A DNA stretch of 64,000 nucleotides, taken from Actinobacillus lignieresii (GTDB lineage: Bacteria; Pseudomonadota; Gammaproteobacteria; Enterobacterales; Pasteurellaceae). The translations under genes and the position numbers were made by a program. Each line of letters starts with the position of its first letter. Positions within the stretch are counted from its first letter, which is position 1. Location: assembly GCF_900444945.1 (NCBI RefSeq), contig NZ_UFRM01000001.1, positions 258,501-322,500 on the forward strand, given 5' to 3'. Under the pieces are notes generated by a model, which saw nothing but the letters and a program-made list of their open reading frames with translations, was not told the DNA's origin and ran no database searches. Below are positions 9,163-19,454 of this stretch, in pieces.

Positions 9163-11196
9163 ATGTCTAATCCTCTTTTAAATTACACCGGTTTACCTGC
9201 ATTTTCACAAATTAAACCGGAACATATCCAGCCTGCGGTAGAAGCAGTAATCAAAGAATGTCGTGATACCATTGAACAAGTTGCCCGAATCGAAAACCCG
9301 ACTTGGGAAAATTTCTATATGCCGCAAGCGATTGCCGGCGATAAATTTGCGCGTGCGTGGTCGCCTGTCGGTCATTTAAACGGCGTGAAAAACTCACCGG
9401 AATTGCGTGAAGCATACCAAGCCTGCTTGCCGCTACTTTCTGAATACAGCACTTGGGCGGGACAACACCAAGGTTTGTATCAAGGTTATGTAAAACTGAA
9501 AAACTCACCGGAATTCGAGAGCTATTCGCTTGTACAGAAAAAAGCGATTGAAAACAGCCTACGTGATTTTGAGCTTTCGGGGATTTCATTACCGGCGGAT
9601 AAACAAAAACGCTATGGCGAAGTGTCCGCTCGTTTATCGGAACTCAGCTCACAATTCAGTAACAATGTATTGGATGCGACCATGGGTTGGGATATCGTGA
9701 TCACAGACGAAGCACAGCTCAAAGGCTTACCTGAATCCGCTTTAGAAGCGGCAAAACTTTCTGCAGAAAGCAAAGGTCAAAAAGGCTATCGTTTTACTTT
9801 GGAGTTCCCAAGTTACTATCCGGTACTCACTTACTGCGAAAACCGTGAATTACGTGCGGCAATTTATAAAGAATATGCAACTCGTGCTTCCGATCAAGGT
9901 TCAAATGCGGGTAAATGGGACAACTCGGCAAATATTGATGAAAAACTCAAATTACGCTTAGAAATGGCGCAGTTATTAGGGTTTGAAACTTACGCTGATC
10001 TTTCTCTTGCTACGAAAATGGCGGAAAATCCGCAGCAAGTGGTGGATTTCTTAGAAGATTTAGCCAAACGTTCAAAAGCACAAGGCGAAAAAGAATTAGC
10101 GGAATTACACGCTTTTGTTGAGCAGGAATACGGTGTAACCGAACTTCAGCCGTGGGATATTGCATTCTATAGCGAAAAACAAAAACAAGCGTTATATGCG
10201 ATCAATGATGAAGAACTTCGCCCGTATTTCCCGGAAGATCGCGTACTTTCAGGCTTATTTGAATTAATGAAACGTATTTTCGGCTTACGTATCGAAGAAA
10301 AATTTGGGATTGATACTTGGCATGAAGACGTGCGATTCTTCCAAATTTACGATGAGCAAAACGAAGAACGCGGTTCATTCTATTTAGATTTATACGCACG
10401 TGAAAATAAACGTGGCGGTGCATGGATGGACGATTGTATCAACCAAAAACGTTTAGCGGACGGTTCGTTACAAAAACCGGTAGCATACTTAACTTGTAAC
10501 TTTAATAAACCAATTGGTGATAAGCCGGCGCTGTTTACGCATGATGAAGTTACTACCTTATTCCATGAGTTTGGTCACGGTATCCACCATATGCTCACTC
10601 AAATTGATATTGGTGATGTTGCCGGAATCAACGGTGTACCGTGGGATGCAGTGGAATTACCAAGCCAATTCTTAGAAAACTGGTGTTGGGAAGCGGAAGC
10701 GCTTGAATTTATTTCGGGGCATTATCAAACCGGTGAACCGTTACCGAAAGATAAATTAACTCAGTTACTCAAAGCGAAAAACTTCCAAGCGGCAATGTTT
10801 GTACTAAGACAGCTAGAATTCGGTTTATTCGATTTCCGCTTGCATTTGGCACAGCCTCGTGAAGACCTGGTATTAGATACCTTAAAAGCAGTAAAAGCGG
10901 ATGTTGCCGTGGTTCGCACACCTGAATGGGTACGTACACCGCATAGCTTTAGCCATATTTTCGCAGGTGGCTATGCAGCAGGTTATTACAGCTACTTATG
11001 GGCGGAAGTATTATCGGCGGATGCCTTTGCTAAATTTGAAGAAGACGGTATTTTCAACCGAGTTACCGGTCAATCTTATTTAGATAATATTCTGACTCGC
11101 GGCGGTTCGGAAGAACCGATGGTATTGTTTGAACGCTTCCGCGGTCGCAAGCCAACCTTAGACGCTTTATTACGCCATAAAGGTATTGCGAACTAA
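9163..11196 (+). CDS. prlC: Oligopeptidase A
   Basis: Cytosolic M3-family zinc metallopeptidase that degrades signal peptides and other short peptides. At 677 residues it is close to E. coli OpdA/PrlC (680). The zinc motif HEFGH is at residues 468-472 (TTLFHEFGHGIHHM) with the third ligand in the downstream ENWCWE segment. The N-terminal helical domain is typical (GLPAFSQIKPEHIQPAVEAVI). It is monocistronic, flanked on both sides by paired-USS hairpins. A weak sigma-32-like sequence precedes it, and the Salmonella homologue is reported to be heat-shock regulated. Confidence 0.95.
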   Translation: MSNPLLNYTGLPAFSQIKPEHIQPAVEAVIKECRDTIEQVARIENPTWENFYMPQAIAGDKFARAWSPVGHLNGVKNSPELREAYQACLPLLSEYSTWAGQHQGLYQGYVKLKNSPEFESYSLVQKKAIENSLRDFELSGISLPADKQKRYGEVSARLSELSSQFSNNVLDATMGWDIVITDEAQLKGLPESALEAAKLSAESKGQKGYRFTLEFPSYYPVLTYCENRELRAAIYKEYATRASDQGSNAGKWDNSANIDEKLKLRLEMAQLLGFETYADLSLATKMAENPQQVVDFLEDLAKRSKAQGEKELAELHAFVEQEYGVTELQPWDIAFYSEKQKQALYAINDEELRPYFPEDRVLSGLFELMKRIFGLRIEEKFGIDTWHEDVRFFQIYDEQNEERGSFYLDLYARENKRGGAWMDDCINQKRLADGSLQKPVAYLTCNFNKPIGDKPALFTHDEVTTLFHEFGHGIHHMLTQIDIGDVAGINGVPWDAVELPSQFLENWCWEAEALEFISGHYQTGEPLPKDKLTQLLKAKNFQAAMFVLRQLEFGLFDFRLHLAQPREDLVLDTLKAVKADVAVVRTPEWVRTPHSFSHIFAGGYAAGYYSYLWAEVLSADAFAKFEEDGIFNRVTGQSYLDNILTRGGSEEPMVLFERFRGRKPTLDALLRHKGIAN

Positions 11197-11213
11197 CCCC
11201 GCTCCATTCTTAC

Positions 11214-11255
11214 AAGCGGTCAAATTTGCAAAAAATCTTGCAAATTCGACCGCTT
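11214..11255. terminator. Paired uptake-sequence hairpin after prlC
   Basis: AAGCGGTCAAATT at 11214-11226 pairs with AATTCGACCGCTT at 11243-11255, with one mismatch. TTTGCAAA motifs occupy the loop, and a T-rich tract begins at 11257. Confidence 0.75.
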
Positions 11256-11318
11256 ATCTTTTTTTTATCGACTAAATCGCTATAATCTTGATAAATCAAA
11301 TAATTAAGAGAAAACACA

Positions 11319-12476
11319 ATGTCTTTAGATTTATCCGATATCCGCCAACAAATTACCCAACTTGACCGCCATTTACTCAAATTACTTGCCGAGCGTCATC
11401 GTCTCGCTTTTGATGTGGTGCGTAGCAAAGAAATCACACAAAAGCCGTTACGTGATATCGAACGGGAAAAAGCGTTATTACAAGCATTGGTGAGCCATGC
11501 CGAAGCGGAAAATTATCAATTAGATCCGCAATATGTCACACAAATATTCCAGCGTATTATCGAAGATTCGGTGCTGACTCAGCAAAATTATCTGCAAAAT
11601 AAATTAAACGCGCAAAAAGAACAAAATGTATCGATTGCCTTCCTAGGTATGCGCGGTTCTTATTCCAATATGGCGTCTCGTCAATTTGCGAAAAAATATC
11701 AAGGTTCTTTAATTGAATTGAGCTGTGATTCGTTCCAACAAGTGTTTGATAAGGTGAGTGAGGGTGAAGCCGAATTCGGTGTACTTCCGCTTGAAAACAC
11801 CACATCAGGTTCAATCAATGACGTATATGATTTACTGCAACATACCGATTTGGCGGTGGTCGGTGAATTGGCTTATCCGATTAAACATTGCGTACTGGCA
11901 AACGGCAATATTGATCTTGCTGAAATTGATACTTTGTACAGTCACCCGCAAGTGATTCAACAATGCAGCCAGTTTATTCAAAGTCTGAATAAAGTCCATA
12001 TCAAATATTGTGAAAGCAGCTCGCACGCCATGCAGATGGTCGCTCGTTTGAATAAGCCGAATATTGTCGCATTAGGCAATGAGGACGGCGGAAAGCTCTA
12101 CGGTTTAACCAATATCAAAACCGATATTGCCAACCAACAGAATAATATCACGCGCTTTATCGTAGTGGCAAAACAAGCGATTAACGTTTCGCCGCAAGTA
12201 CAAACAAAAACGTTATTACTGATGACCACATCTCAACAAGCCGGTGCATTAGCGGATGCGTTGATGGTGTTTAAACAGCATCAAATCCGCATGACCAAAT
12301 TGGAATCTCGTCCGATTTACGGTAAGCCTTGGGAAGAGATGTTCTATATAGAATTACAAGCGAATATTCATTCCGAAAATACGCAACAAGCGTTAAAAGC
12401 ATTGGAAAACGTAACCAGCTATATCAAAGTATTAGGCTGTTACCCGAGTGAAATTATTGAGCCGGTAAAGCTGTAA
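11319..12476 (+). CDS. pheA: Bifunctional chorismate mutase / prephenate dehydratase (P-protein)
   Basis: Catalyses chorismate to prephenate to phenylpyruvate in phenylalanine synthesis. It has 385 residues (E. coli PheA 386). An AroQ-type chorismate mutase domain occupies about residues 1-90 ([24 protein letters not shown]). A prephenate dehydratase domain follows at about 105-285 ([16 protein letters not shown] and [18 protein letters not shown]). A C-terminal ACT domain carries ESRP at 329-332, part of the Phe-binding feedback site. A TATAAT at 11281-11286 is a plausible -10. I see no Phe-rich leader peptide upstream, so attenuation of the E. coli type is not supported. Confidence 0.96.
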   Translation: MSLDLSDIRQQITQLDRHLLKLLAERHRLAFDVVRSKEITQKPLRDIEREKALLQALVSHAEAENYQLDPQYVTQIFQRIIEDSVLTQQNYLQNKLNAQKEQNVSIAFLGMRGSYSNMASRQFAKKYQGSLIELSCDSFQQVFDKVSEGEAEFGVLPLENTTSGSINDVYDLLQHTDLAVVGELAYPIKHCVLANGNIDLAEIDTLYSHPQVIQQCSQFIQSLNKVHIKYCESSSHAMQMVARLNKPNIVALGNEDGGKLYGLTNIKTDIANQQNNITRFIVVAKQAINVSPQVQTKTLLLMTTSQQAGALADALMVFKQHQIRMTKLESRPIYGKPWEEMFYIELQANIHSENTQQALKALENVTSYIKVLGCYPSEIIEPVKL

Positions 12477-12543
12477 CAAGCGGTTAAATTTTAAGATTTT
12501 TTTGCAAATTCTTAGCGGAATAAATGGTTAAGGAGAGATTGTT

Positions 12544-12984
12544 ATGGTAGATCGTTTAAAGATAGATACGTTGGAAGATGCATTTTATTCATTAGAAGAA
12601 ACCATTAAACAGCTTTCGGATTTAGCGTGGTTTACTCAACAAAAATGGATTGTTCAAGATACCTTAATTGCCGGTGCGATTCAGAAATTCGAATTCGTTT
12701 ATGAACTCAGTTTAAAAATGATGAAACGCCAATTACAACAAGAAGCGATTAATAACGATGATGTCGGTGGATACGGTTTCAAAGATATTTTACGTGAAGC
12801 GTTACGTTTAGGAATAATCAATGATATGAGCAAGTGGGTGGAGTATCGAGATATGCACAATATCACTTCGCACACTTATGACCAGCAAAAAGCGGATGCC
12901 GTTTATAGCCGAATAAGTGATTTTCTTGAACAAAGCCGTTTTTTAGTAGAGCAATTACGCCGGAGAAACCAAGATGATAAGTGA
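12544..12984 (+). CDS. HEPN-type nucleotidyltransferase-binding protein (HI0074 family)
   Basis: A 146-residue, mostly helical protein resembling H. influenzae HI0074, whose crystal structure resembles nucleotidyltransferase substrate-binding domains and which pairs with HI0073. An R-x7-H-x-Y segment (RDMHNITSHTY, about residues 101-111) corresponds to the HEPN-domain motif region. AAGGAGAG lies upstream of the ATG. It overlaps the downstream MNT gene by 11 nt, a coupled arrangement typical of HepT/MntA-type toxin-antitoxin pairs. Toxin activity is inferred from the family and not visible from sequence. Confidence 0.85.
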   Translation: MVDRLKIDTLEDAFYSLEETIKQLSDLAWFTQQKWIVQDTLIAGAIQKFEFVYELSLKMMKRQLQQEAINNDDVGGYGFKDILREALRLGIINDMSKWVEYRDMHNITSHTYDQQKADAVYSRISDFLEQSRFLVEQLRRRNQDDK

Positions 12985-13282
12985 TTACAGCCTTGATATT
13001 CAGCCTGAAGAATTACGCATCGTAAAAGAAATTCTACAAAAATATGTACCGAATTTAGCGGTATGGGCGTTCGGTTCACGAGTCAAGGGCACTGCTAAAA
13101 AATATTCCGATCTTGATCTTGCCATTATTACGGATACACCCTTAACTTTTTTAGAAAGTGATCATTTGCGAGAAGCCTTTTCAAAATCGGATTTAGTGTG
13201 GAAAGTCGATATTGTCGATTGGGCAAACACAAGCGAAAGCTTCAGGAAGATTATTCAGCAACGTTATGTTGTGATTCAATAA
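12974..13282 (+). CDS. Minimal nucleotidyltransferase (MNT domain, HI0073 family)
   Basis: A 102-residue single-domain nucleotidyltransferase. The signature GSRVKGTAKKYSDLDLAI carries the GS motif and the first two catalytic Asp of the DxD pair; VDIVDW near residue 78 provides the third acidic position. In HEPN/MNT modules the MNT protein is thought to AMPylate and neutralise its HEPN partner. Here it starts inside the last codons of that partner, so translation is coupled. The module ends at a strong terminator before priA. A regulatory or housekeeping role rather than a true toxin-antitoxin role remains possible. Confidence 0.87.
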   Translation: MISDYSLDIQPEELRIVKEILQKYVPNLAVWAFGSRVKGTAKKYSDLDLAIITDTPLTFLESDHLREAFSKSDLVWKVDIVDWANTSESFRKIIQQRYVVIQ

Positions 13283-13295
13283 ACCCATAACCTAC

Positions 13296-13334
13296 GAGAG
13301 TGATAGATTTTAATCTATTGCTCTCTCATTTTTT
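13296..13334 (+). terminator. Terminator after the HEPN/MNT pair
   Basis: A 14-bp stem (13296-13309 with 13312-13325, two G-T wobbles) followed by CATTTTTT. It ends about 7 bp before the priA start. Confidence 0.78.
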
Positions 13335-13340
13335 AGTTTT

Positions 13341-15557
13341 ATGTCGAAGTTAGTTAGAGTGGCATTACCCGTGCCGTTACATCGTTATTTTGATTATTTA
13401 CTGCCGCCTTTTTTGTCGGCGGTCAAAGGCGTGCGTGTTGAAGTGCCTTTCGGTAATCAAACGAAAATCGGCGTGGCGGTGGATTTCCCTGAAACAAGCG
13501 ATGTGCCTGAAGATAAGCTAAAACCGATTAAAGCGGTATTAGATTTAGAACCGATCTTTGACGAAGAAATTTGGACACTGCTTCGTTGGGCGGCTCGTTA
13601 TTATCATGCGCCTATCGGCGAAGTGGCGATCAATGCTTTGCCGGTTAAATTACGTAACGGCGATAGTACCGAAAGATCGCAACCGGATTACTTTACTGTT
13701 ACTGAGGCAGGGCGAGCAGCATTGCTCTCGGGTGAGAACAAGCGGGCCAAAAAACAGCAAGATTTACTGGCGAAACTGGCAGAAATTGCAAATTTTTTTG
13801 AAAAACCGGCCGCTTGTAGTCAATCGGCTTGGAAAGGGCTATTGGAAAAAAACTATATCGAACCGGTTAATGTGCCGTTTGAGCCGCAACATTGGCAAAA
13901 AAAATTGCAAAATCGACCGCTTGTAAACTTACATAATCGATTAGTGTTGAATAAACAGCAAAGCTTAGTGGTGAGCCGTTTAACGGTACAAAACGGTTTC
14001 GAAGCTTTTTTATTAAATGGCGTAACCGGTTCGGGCAAAACCGAAGTGTATTTGCAAGTGATCGAAGAGGTGTTAAAGCGAGGCGAGCAAGTATTGGTGT
14101 TAGTGCCGGAAATCGGACTGACCCCGCAAACGGTACAACGATTTAAAGCCCGTTTTAATGTTGAAATTGACGTGCTGCATTCGAATATGAATGAAACCGA
14201 GCGCTTGAATGCTTGGTTGCGAGCAAAAAACGGTGAAAGTGCGATTATCATCGGCACGCGTTCGGCATTGTTCAGCCAGTTTGAGAAATTGGGTTTAATC
14301 ATTATTGATGAAGAACACGATAGTTCTTTCAAACAACAAGACGGCTGGCGTTATCACGCAAGAGATTTGGCAATTTTACGGGCAAAAAATTTACATATTC
14401 CGATTATTTTAGGATCTGCAACGCCAAGCTTAGAAAGCGTGCAGAATGCTCAAAACGGCAAGTTTATCGAACTATCTTTAACTGCCCGTGCCGGTAATGC
14501 TCAACAGGCGAAACAGCAACTGATTGATTTAAAAACGCAGCGTATTACCGCCGGACTTTCCGACCGCTTATTAGCGATGATGAAACAGCATTTAGAGCAA
14601 GGCAATCAGGTGATGTTGTTTTTAAATCGCCGCGGCTTTGCGCCGGTTTTGCTCTGCCATGAGTGTGGCTGGATGTGTGAATGTAACGCTTGTGAAAAGC
14701 CTTACACTTATCATCAGAAACAGAAAATCTTGCGTTGTCATCATTGTGCTTCACAGCGAGTGATCCCTCGCCAGTGCGGGCATTGCGGCTCAACCAATCT
14801 GATTACCACCGGAGTGGGGACGGAGCAGTTGGAGCAAGTGTTAAGTGAGCAATTCCCAACTTACCAAATTAGCCGTATCGACCGAGATTCCACCACTCGT
14901 AAAGGAGCATTGGAAAATCACTTAAATGATATCCGAGAAGGTAAAAGCCAAATCCTGATCGGTACGCAAATGTTAGCGAAAGGGCATCATTTCCCGAATG
15001 TTACATTGGTGGCGATTGTAAATGTGGATTCGGCATTGTTTTCGACCGATTTCCGTGCGGAAGAACGTTTGGCACAGCTTTATGTGCAAGTGGCAGGACG
15101 TGCCGGACGGGAGGAAAAGCAGGGCGAAGTGGTGTTACAAACGCATTATCCGGAACATCCGTTGCTCAAGACTTTGTTAGAACAAGGTTATTTGGCGTTT
15201 GCACAAGAAGCGTTAAAAATGCGTAAAGTGATGGGCTTGCCGCCGTTTGCTGCGCAAGTATTGCTACGAGCAACCGGCAAAGATAATCAGCAAGTAGTAA
15301 ATCTTTTGCAAAATTTGACCGCTTATTTTCAGCAAAAATGTACGGAACTCGGTTTGCAAGATATCCAGCTTCTACCGCCTTTTTCCGCCCCGATGGCAAA
15401 AAAAGCAGGGCATTATCGCTGGCTGTTATTAATTCAACATCGCTCAAGAGGCATATTACAACAGTTGATCGATCAATTTGATTTGGATAAAGCCAATTTA
15501 GGCTTACAAAATAATATTCGTTTAACCTTAGATATTGATCCGCAAGAAATCGGCTAA
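13341..15557 (+). CDS. priA: Primosomal protein N' (replication-restart helicase)
   Basis: A 3'-5' DNA helicase that reloads the replisome at collapsed forks. It has 738 residues (E. coli 732). The N-terminal DNA-binding domain starts VRVALPVPLHRYFDYLLP. Walker A GVTGSGKT is at 227-234 and Walker B DEEHD at 323-327. Eight zinc-binding cysteines lie in the CHECGWMCECNAC ... CHHCASQ ... CGHCGS region (about 440-490), and helicase motifs V/VI follow (GTQMLAKGHHFPNV, VAGRAGR). Several near-complete uptake sequences lie inside the coding region (about 13790-13815 and 13902-13925). Confidence 0.96.
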   Translation: MSKLVRVALPVPLHRYFDYLLPPFLSAVKGVRVEVPFGNQTKIGVAVDFPETSDVPEDKLKPIKAVLDLEPIFDEEIWTLLRWAARYYHAPIGEVAINALPVKLRNGDSTERSQPDYFTVTEAGRAALLSGENKRAKKQQDLLAKLAEIANFFEKPAACSQSAWKGLLEKNYIEPVNVPFEPQHWQKKLQNRPLVNLHNRLVLNKQQSLVVSRLTVQNGFEAFLLNGVTGSGKTEVYLQVIEEVLKRGEQVLVLVPEIGLTPQTVQRFKARFNVEIDVLHSNMNETERLNAWLRAKNGESAIIIGTRSALFSQFEKLGLIIIDEEHDSSFKQQDGWRYHARDLAILRAKNLHIPIILGSATPSLESVQNAQNGKFIELSLTARAGNAQQAKQQLIDLKTQRITAGLSDRLLAMMKQHLEQGNQVMLFLNRRGFAPVLLCHECGWMCECNACEKPYTYHQKQKILRCHHCASQRVIPRQCGHCGSTNLITTGVGTEQLEQVLSEQFPTYQISRIDRDSTTRKGALENHLNDIREGKSQILIGTQMLAKGHHFPNVTLVAIVNVDSALFSTDFRAEERLAQLYVQVAGRAGREEKQGEVVLQTHYPEHPLLKTLLEQGYLAFAQEALKMRKVMGLPPFAAQVLLRATGKDNQQVVNLLQNLTAYFQQKCTELGLQDIQLLPPFSAPMAKKAGHYRWLLLIQHRSRGILQQLIDQFDLDKANLGLQNNIRLTLDIDPQEIG

Positions 15558-15574
15558 CAACGGATTCATACAAC

Positions 15575-15628
15575 AAGCGGTCTGATTTTCCATATTTTTT
15601 ACAAAAAATAACGAAAATCAGACCGCTT
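15575..15628. terminator. Paired uptake-sequence terminator between priA and elyC-like gene
   Basis: A 16-bp perfect stem: AAGCGGTCTGATTTTC at 15575-15590 and its complement at 15613-15628. It serves two convergent genes. Confidence 0.83.
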
Positions 15629-15639
15629 AATAATGTATG

Positions 15640-16380
15640 TTATTTTTCTTTCCAATAGCCTAGCCATTCTTTTAAAGAAAGCATTATGCTGTCCATTGCA
15701 CCGGATTGCGGAATAAAATAGGCAAAATTAATGTATTCTTTTGGGGTTACGCCGTGTCCTATACTCGCCGGAAGCACTTCAAATCCTTGTTTTTCAAATA
15801 ACATTTTGGCACGTTTCATATGCCATTGATTGGTGACTAAAATAATCTTATTAATACCCTCTTTCGCTAATAGCTCACGTGAAAATTGAGCGTTTTCTTT
15901 GGTGGTTTTGGCTTTTTCTTCCAGCCATTGAGTCGGTACGCCGAAGAAATACTGAAACTCATTCGCCATGGTTTTAGCTTCGGACGTGCCGTTCGGGCTA
16001 CTACCGGTAATCAGTAGCGGTAGCTGCGTTTCTTTTTGCAAATAAGCGGCGTAACGCATTCGCTCTAATGCCTGATTGCCGACGGCGATTGGGTTATAGA
16101 TTTCTTTGCTATCTCGCACACCGCCGCCTAATACTACAATCGCTTGCGCTTTTTTATAATCTTCTAAAGTCAGATTGTCTTCAGTGACAAGCGAATCGGT
16201 TAATTTGGTTGCGACATAAGGGGTGCTGAACAGATAAAGCGAACCGATACCTAAAAAAGCTAAACCGTAGCTGATTTTTTTTAAATTCAACCAATAGCAA
16301 ATTAATGAAAAAAGCCAAATAACCGCAATATTAAAGGGCGGAAGTGCGATAGCGGTCAGAATTTTGCCGAGATAAAACAT
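15640..16380 (-). CDS. ElyC/SanA/YdcF family (DUF218) membrane-anchored protein
   Basis: A 246-residue protein with two N-terminal membrane segments (about 1-40 and 47-65) and a DUF218 domain (AQAIVVLGGGVRDS, LLITGSSPNGTSEA, ILVTNQWHMKRAKMLFEKQGF). E. coli ElyC of this type affects envelope and undecaprenyl-phosphate metabolism. The ATG at 16380 follows AGAGG at a good distance; the longer frame to 16437 lacks support. A decayed copy of its last 40 codons lies at about 22996-23116. The neighbouring divergent glycan operon would fit a role in lipid-carrier use, but that is inference. Confidence 0.85.
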   Translation of the reverse strand: MFYLGKILTAIALPPFNIAVIWLFSLICYWLNLKKISYGLAFLGIGSLYLFSTPYVATKLTDSLVTEDNLTLEDYKKAQAIVVLGGGVRDSKEIYNPIAVGNQALERMRYAAYLQKETQLPLLITGSSPNGTSEAKTMANEFQYFFGVPTQWLEEKAKTTKENAQFSRELLAKEGINKIILVTNQWHMKRAKMLFEKQGFEVLPASIGHGVTPKEYINFAYFIPQSGAMDSIMLSLKEWLGYWKEK

Positions 16381-16535
16381 AAGAAAGCCTCTAAAAATTT
16401 TTGCGTATTTTGCTTGATTTATTGATAGAATGCACACTTTATTTTTCTTAAGTTTTTGAGTGGAACTTGCCGCATTTTACTCTGTCCAAATGCCACATTT
16501 GCCAGTAACTCGGTCTTACTCAATAGGCTTTATTT

Positions 16536-17501
16536 ATGAACGAAACACTTTTAGCTCTAAAACAACAATTACAAAAAATTGAAACCCTCATTTTAGATAA
16601 AAATGATGTACTGTATTTTGACTATCCTCTGCATTTAAATGTAGGGGATTTATTGATCTATGCCGGTACGGAACAGTTTTTTAAGGACTATAATCTTAAT
16701 ATTCGTCTTCGCCGTAGCCTACAAGGCTTTGATGTGAAAGAAGCGAAAAAATTCGTCACGCCGAATTCAACGATTCTTTGCCACGGCGGCGGTAATTTCG
16801 GCGATATTTATCCTTCTATTCAAAAAATGCGAGAAGATTTGGTTAAAGCTTTTCCGAATAATCGCATTATTTTATTACCGCAAACCGCACATTTTTCAAG
16901 TCAAGAAGCAATGCAAAAATCGGCGGCAATTTTTGCCGCACACAAAGATTGCCATTTATTTGCGCGTGATATTAAAACCTTTGAAATGATGAAGTCTCAT
17001 TTCTCCGATAAAGTGCAACTTTCTCCGGATATGGCGCATCAGCTTTACGGGCATTTGCCGCAGAAAGAAATCGCTCATTCGGGTAAGACGCTGTATTTCT
17101 TGCGTAAAGATGTGGAAAAAAGCCATATTGAAGCGGAAGTTCAAGCAACATTACCAAACTTGGATCACGTAAAAGATTGGGACGATATTCTGTTACCAAG
17201 CGATATTAAATTTGAATTATGGTGCAGCCGTTTATCAAAATTGGCAACTAAATTCAATTTAGGTTTTGTGAAGAATAAAATTAACGATTTGTGGTATCGA
17301 CACGCACTGGATGTGATTCGTCGCTGTCAAGACGTGTTCCTCGGTTATGATCGCATTGTGACCAGTCGTTTACACGGGCATATTTTTTCCTGCTTATTAG
17401 GGTTGCCGAACGAAGTTTGCGATAACTCCTACGGAAAAAACACCGGTTATTACAACCAATGGACAAAAGATATTGATTATGCCAAAACCTATCAACATTA
17501 G
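16536..17501 (+). CDS. Polysaccharide pyruvyl transferase family protein
   Basis: A 321-residue protein of the polysaccharide pyruvyl transferase family, which adds ketal pyruvate to sugars in surface glycans; some members act as glycosyltransferases instead. Visible family features are LHLNVGDLLIYAGTEQFF near the N terminus, CHGGGNFGDIYP (about residues 82-93), LLPQTAHF and the C-terminal ISR-like segment VTSRLHGHIFSCLLG. It is the first gene of a tightly packed glycan operon, and its end overlaps the flippase gene by 23 nt. Cytoplasmic. The exact donor and acceptor cannot be told from sequence. Confidence 0.83.
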   Translation: MNETLLALKQQLQKIETLILDKNDVLYFDYPLHLNVGDLLIYAGTEQFFKDYNLNIRLRRSLQGFDVKEAKKFVTPNSTILCHGGGNFGDIYPSIQKMREDLVKAFPNNRIILLPQTAHFSSQEAMQKSAAIFAAHKDCHLFARDIKTFEMMKSHFSDKVQLSPDMAHQLYGHLPQKEIAHSGKTLYFLRKDVEKSHIEAEVQATLPNLDHVKDWDDILLPSDIKFELWCSRLSKLATKFNLGFVKNKINDLWYRHALDVIRRCQDVFLGYDRIVTSRLHGHIFSCLLGLPNEVCDNSYGKNTGYYNQWTKDIDYAKTYQH

Positions 17502-18687
17502 CGGTAATCTGGTTAAACTGATTGCGGTAACCGTCTTGAGTATGGGGCTTACCATGGTAAGTTCTTTTATTTTGGCGCATATGCTCTCGGTACAAGATCG
17601 CGGTACTCATCAGTTGTTTATTACCGCCGTTTCTTATGTCGTTACGATTGCAACCGGCGGGGTTGGGTTTGCATTAGCACTTTCCATGCGTAATAAACAA
17701 TATTTGCATTGGAAACGTTATTTTATTGCCTTTCTTGCTTTTGCCGTGATTGTGGCGAATGTTGCAATGCTACTGTTTGATTTTACCGCTTACGATGGAC
17801 TTTTTATCATTAATGTCGTGCTGACGGCAATTCTGACAATGACCTTGGAGAAAAGTAAAATTGATCCGAAGATGAAAGTTTATCGTATCTTAACTTTGCA
17901 ACAACCGATTTTATTAGTGGCGATTTACGGCTCGGCTTATTGGTTGTTCGGCGAGCAGGAATTTAAGGTCGTACTTTATCTTTTAATCTTATTCAGTTCC
18001 ATTCAAGCGATCGCTTGTTTGTTTTATCTGGCAAAAATCGATAAATCCTTTAAAAATAAGAATGAAGTCAGTGAAATTGATCGTAAGTTTTTCCTGAAAA
18101 CTTGGGGCAAGCAAAATTTATTACAAATTTTCGGCGCTACCACTTCAAGCTTGGATAAATTTTTGATTATGGCGTTTATGGGTAATTACGTACTCGGGCT
18201 TTATACGGTATGTATCGCTTTCGATTCGCTGATGACTAAATTTATCAATATGTTGGCGGATTACTATTATTCGGGATTATTGAATAATTTAAACCGCATT
18301 AAAGCGGTATTGGCTGTTGTTGCCTTAATGAGTGTCGGCGCAATTGTGTTAGTACCGTTACTTGCCGAGCCGGTAATTAGCTTTTTCTTTAGTAGTAAAT
18401 ATGTTGAAGTGGCGGACGTATTGATTTGGTTTATTATCAATTCTATCTTAGCCGGGCTTTCTTGGATTCTCTCGCAAAATATGTTGCTGTTAGGCAAACA
18501 GGTCTTGCTGTTTACCCGCCAAATTTTGTCGATTGCAGTCTTTGTCGGATTATTCTATTTACTGCGTGATGAGCAGTTATATGGTGTGGCGTATGCCTTT
18601 ATCGGCGGTAGCTTAACACGTCTGATAATTTCAATTATTTACTACTTTAAATACCCTGTAATACAAACTACGGTAGAACCAAAATGA
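17479..18687 (+). CDS. Wzx-like polysaccharide flippase (MATE/MOP superfamily)
   Basis: A 402-residue polytopic membrane protein with about 12 hydrophobic segments, resembling O-unit or capsule-unit flippases that move undecaprenyl-linked oligosaccharides across the inner membrane. The N-terminal [25 protein letters not shown] is typical of polysaccharide biosynthesis family proteins. The TTG at 17473 is in frame, but the ATG at 17479 is preferred. It overlaps the previous gene by 23 nt, and its stop overlaps the next start (ATGA). Confidence 0.84.
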   Translation: MPKPINISGNLVKLIAVTVLSMGLTMVSSFILAHMLSVQDRGTHQLFITAVSYVVTIATGGVGFALALSMRNKQYLHWKRYFIAFLAFAVIVANVAMLLFDFTAYDGLFIINVVLTAILTMTLEKSKIDPKMKVYRILTLQQPILLVAIYGSAYWLFGEQEFKVVLYLLILFSSIQAIACLFYLAKIDKSFKNKNEVSEIDRKFFLKTWGKQNLLQIFGATTSSLDKFLIMAFMGNYVLGLYTVCIAFDSLMTKFINMLADYYYSGLLNNLNRIKAVLAVVALMSVGAIVLVPLLAEPVISFFFSSKYVEVADVLIWFIINSILAGLSWILSQNMLLLGKQVLLFTRQILSIAVFVGLFYLLRDEQLYGVAYAFIGGSLTRLIISIIYYFKYPVIQTTVEPK

Positions 18688-19454
18688 AAAAATTTCTTAT
18701 CTCTCTCGATAAAGACATACAACGCAGAGAGCTTTTCTTTTCCCAAGCGGATACGGCCGACTTTACGGTATTTAGTGCAATTAATACGATGAATGTCGAG
18801 CAAAGCGAACTTGAACAGCGTTTTGACTTTGCTAAATTTGAACAACGTTACGGGCGTAAAGTCACTAAAGGTGAAATCGGTTGTACGATGAGCCATTTAG
18901 GTGTGTACGAATTAATTGTCAATGACGAAATGATTAATGAAGACGATTATGCACTGGTATGTGAGGATGACTGTTTATTTGCGGTGAATTTTCAGCAAAA
19001 TTTGACCGCTTTACTTAATGAAAAGCTCAATGCGGATATCGTATTAGTCGGTCAATCGAAAATTCTCAGTTTTGATGATACGGAATTAGCGATTAACTAT
19101 CCGACTACTTTTCGTTTTCTGCAAAAGAAAATCGGCGAAACCGAATATCGTTATGCTTATCCGTATAAAAACTATTTTGCCGGCACGGTGGCTTATTTAA
19201 TTAAAAAATCGACCGCTCGTAAGTTTTTAGCACAAAAAGCAGCGACATTACCGTTTTGGTTGGCGGACGATTACATTTTATTCGGTCAGCAATTTGCGAT
19301 TAATACTTTAGTCGTTCGTCCGCTGATGGCGATTGAGAACCCGGATTTAGTCAGTAATTTGGAAAACTTACGCGGTTCGATTTCAAATAATATGTTCAAA
19401 AAAGTATTAAAATTTCCGCTTAAAAAATTGTTAGCGATTAAGAGAAACTTATAA
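18684..19454 (+). CDS. Glycosyltransferase family 25 (LOS/LPS type)
   Basis: A 256-residue glycosyltransferase of family 25, as in LgtB/LpsA-type lipooligosaccharide galactosyl- or glucosyltransferases of Pasteurellaceae and Neisseria. Evidence: the N-terminal [35 protein letters not shown] (about residues 62-78) and the acidic LVCEDDCLF motif (about 93-101). The start overlaps the flippase stop by 4 nt, and the stop abuts the next ATG. Donor sugar unknown. Confidence 0.87.
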   Translation: MKKFLISLDKDIQRRELFFSQADTADFTVFSAINTMNVEQSELEQRFDFAKFEQRYGRKVTKGEIGCTMSHLGVYELIVNDEMINEDDYALVCEDDCLFAVNFQQNLTALLNEKLNADIVLVGQSKILSFDDTELAINYPTTFRFLQKKIGETEYRYAYPYKNYFAGTVAYLIKKSTARKFLAQKAATLPFWLADDYILFGQQFAINTLVVRPLMAIENPDLVSNLENLRGSISNNMFKKVLKFPLKKLLAIKRNL

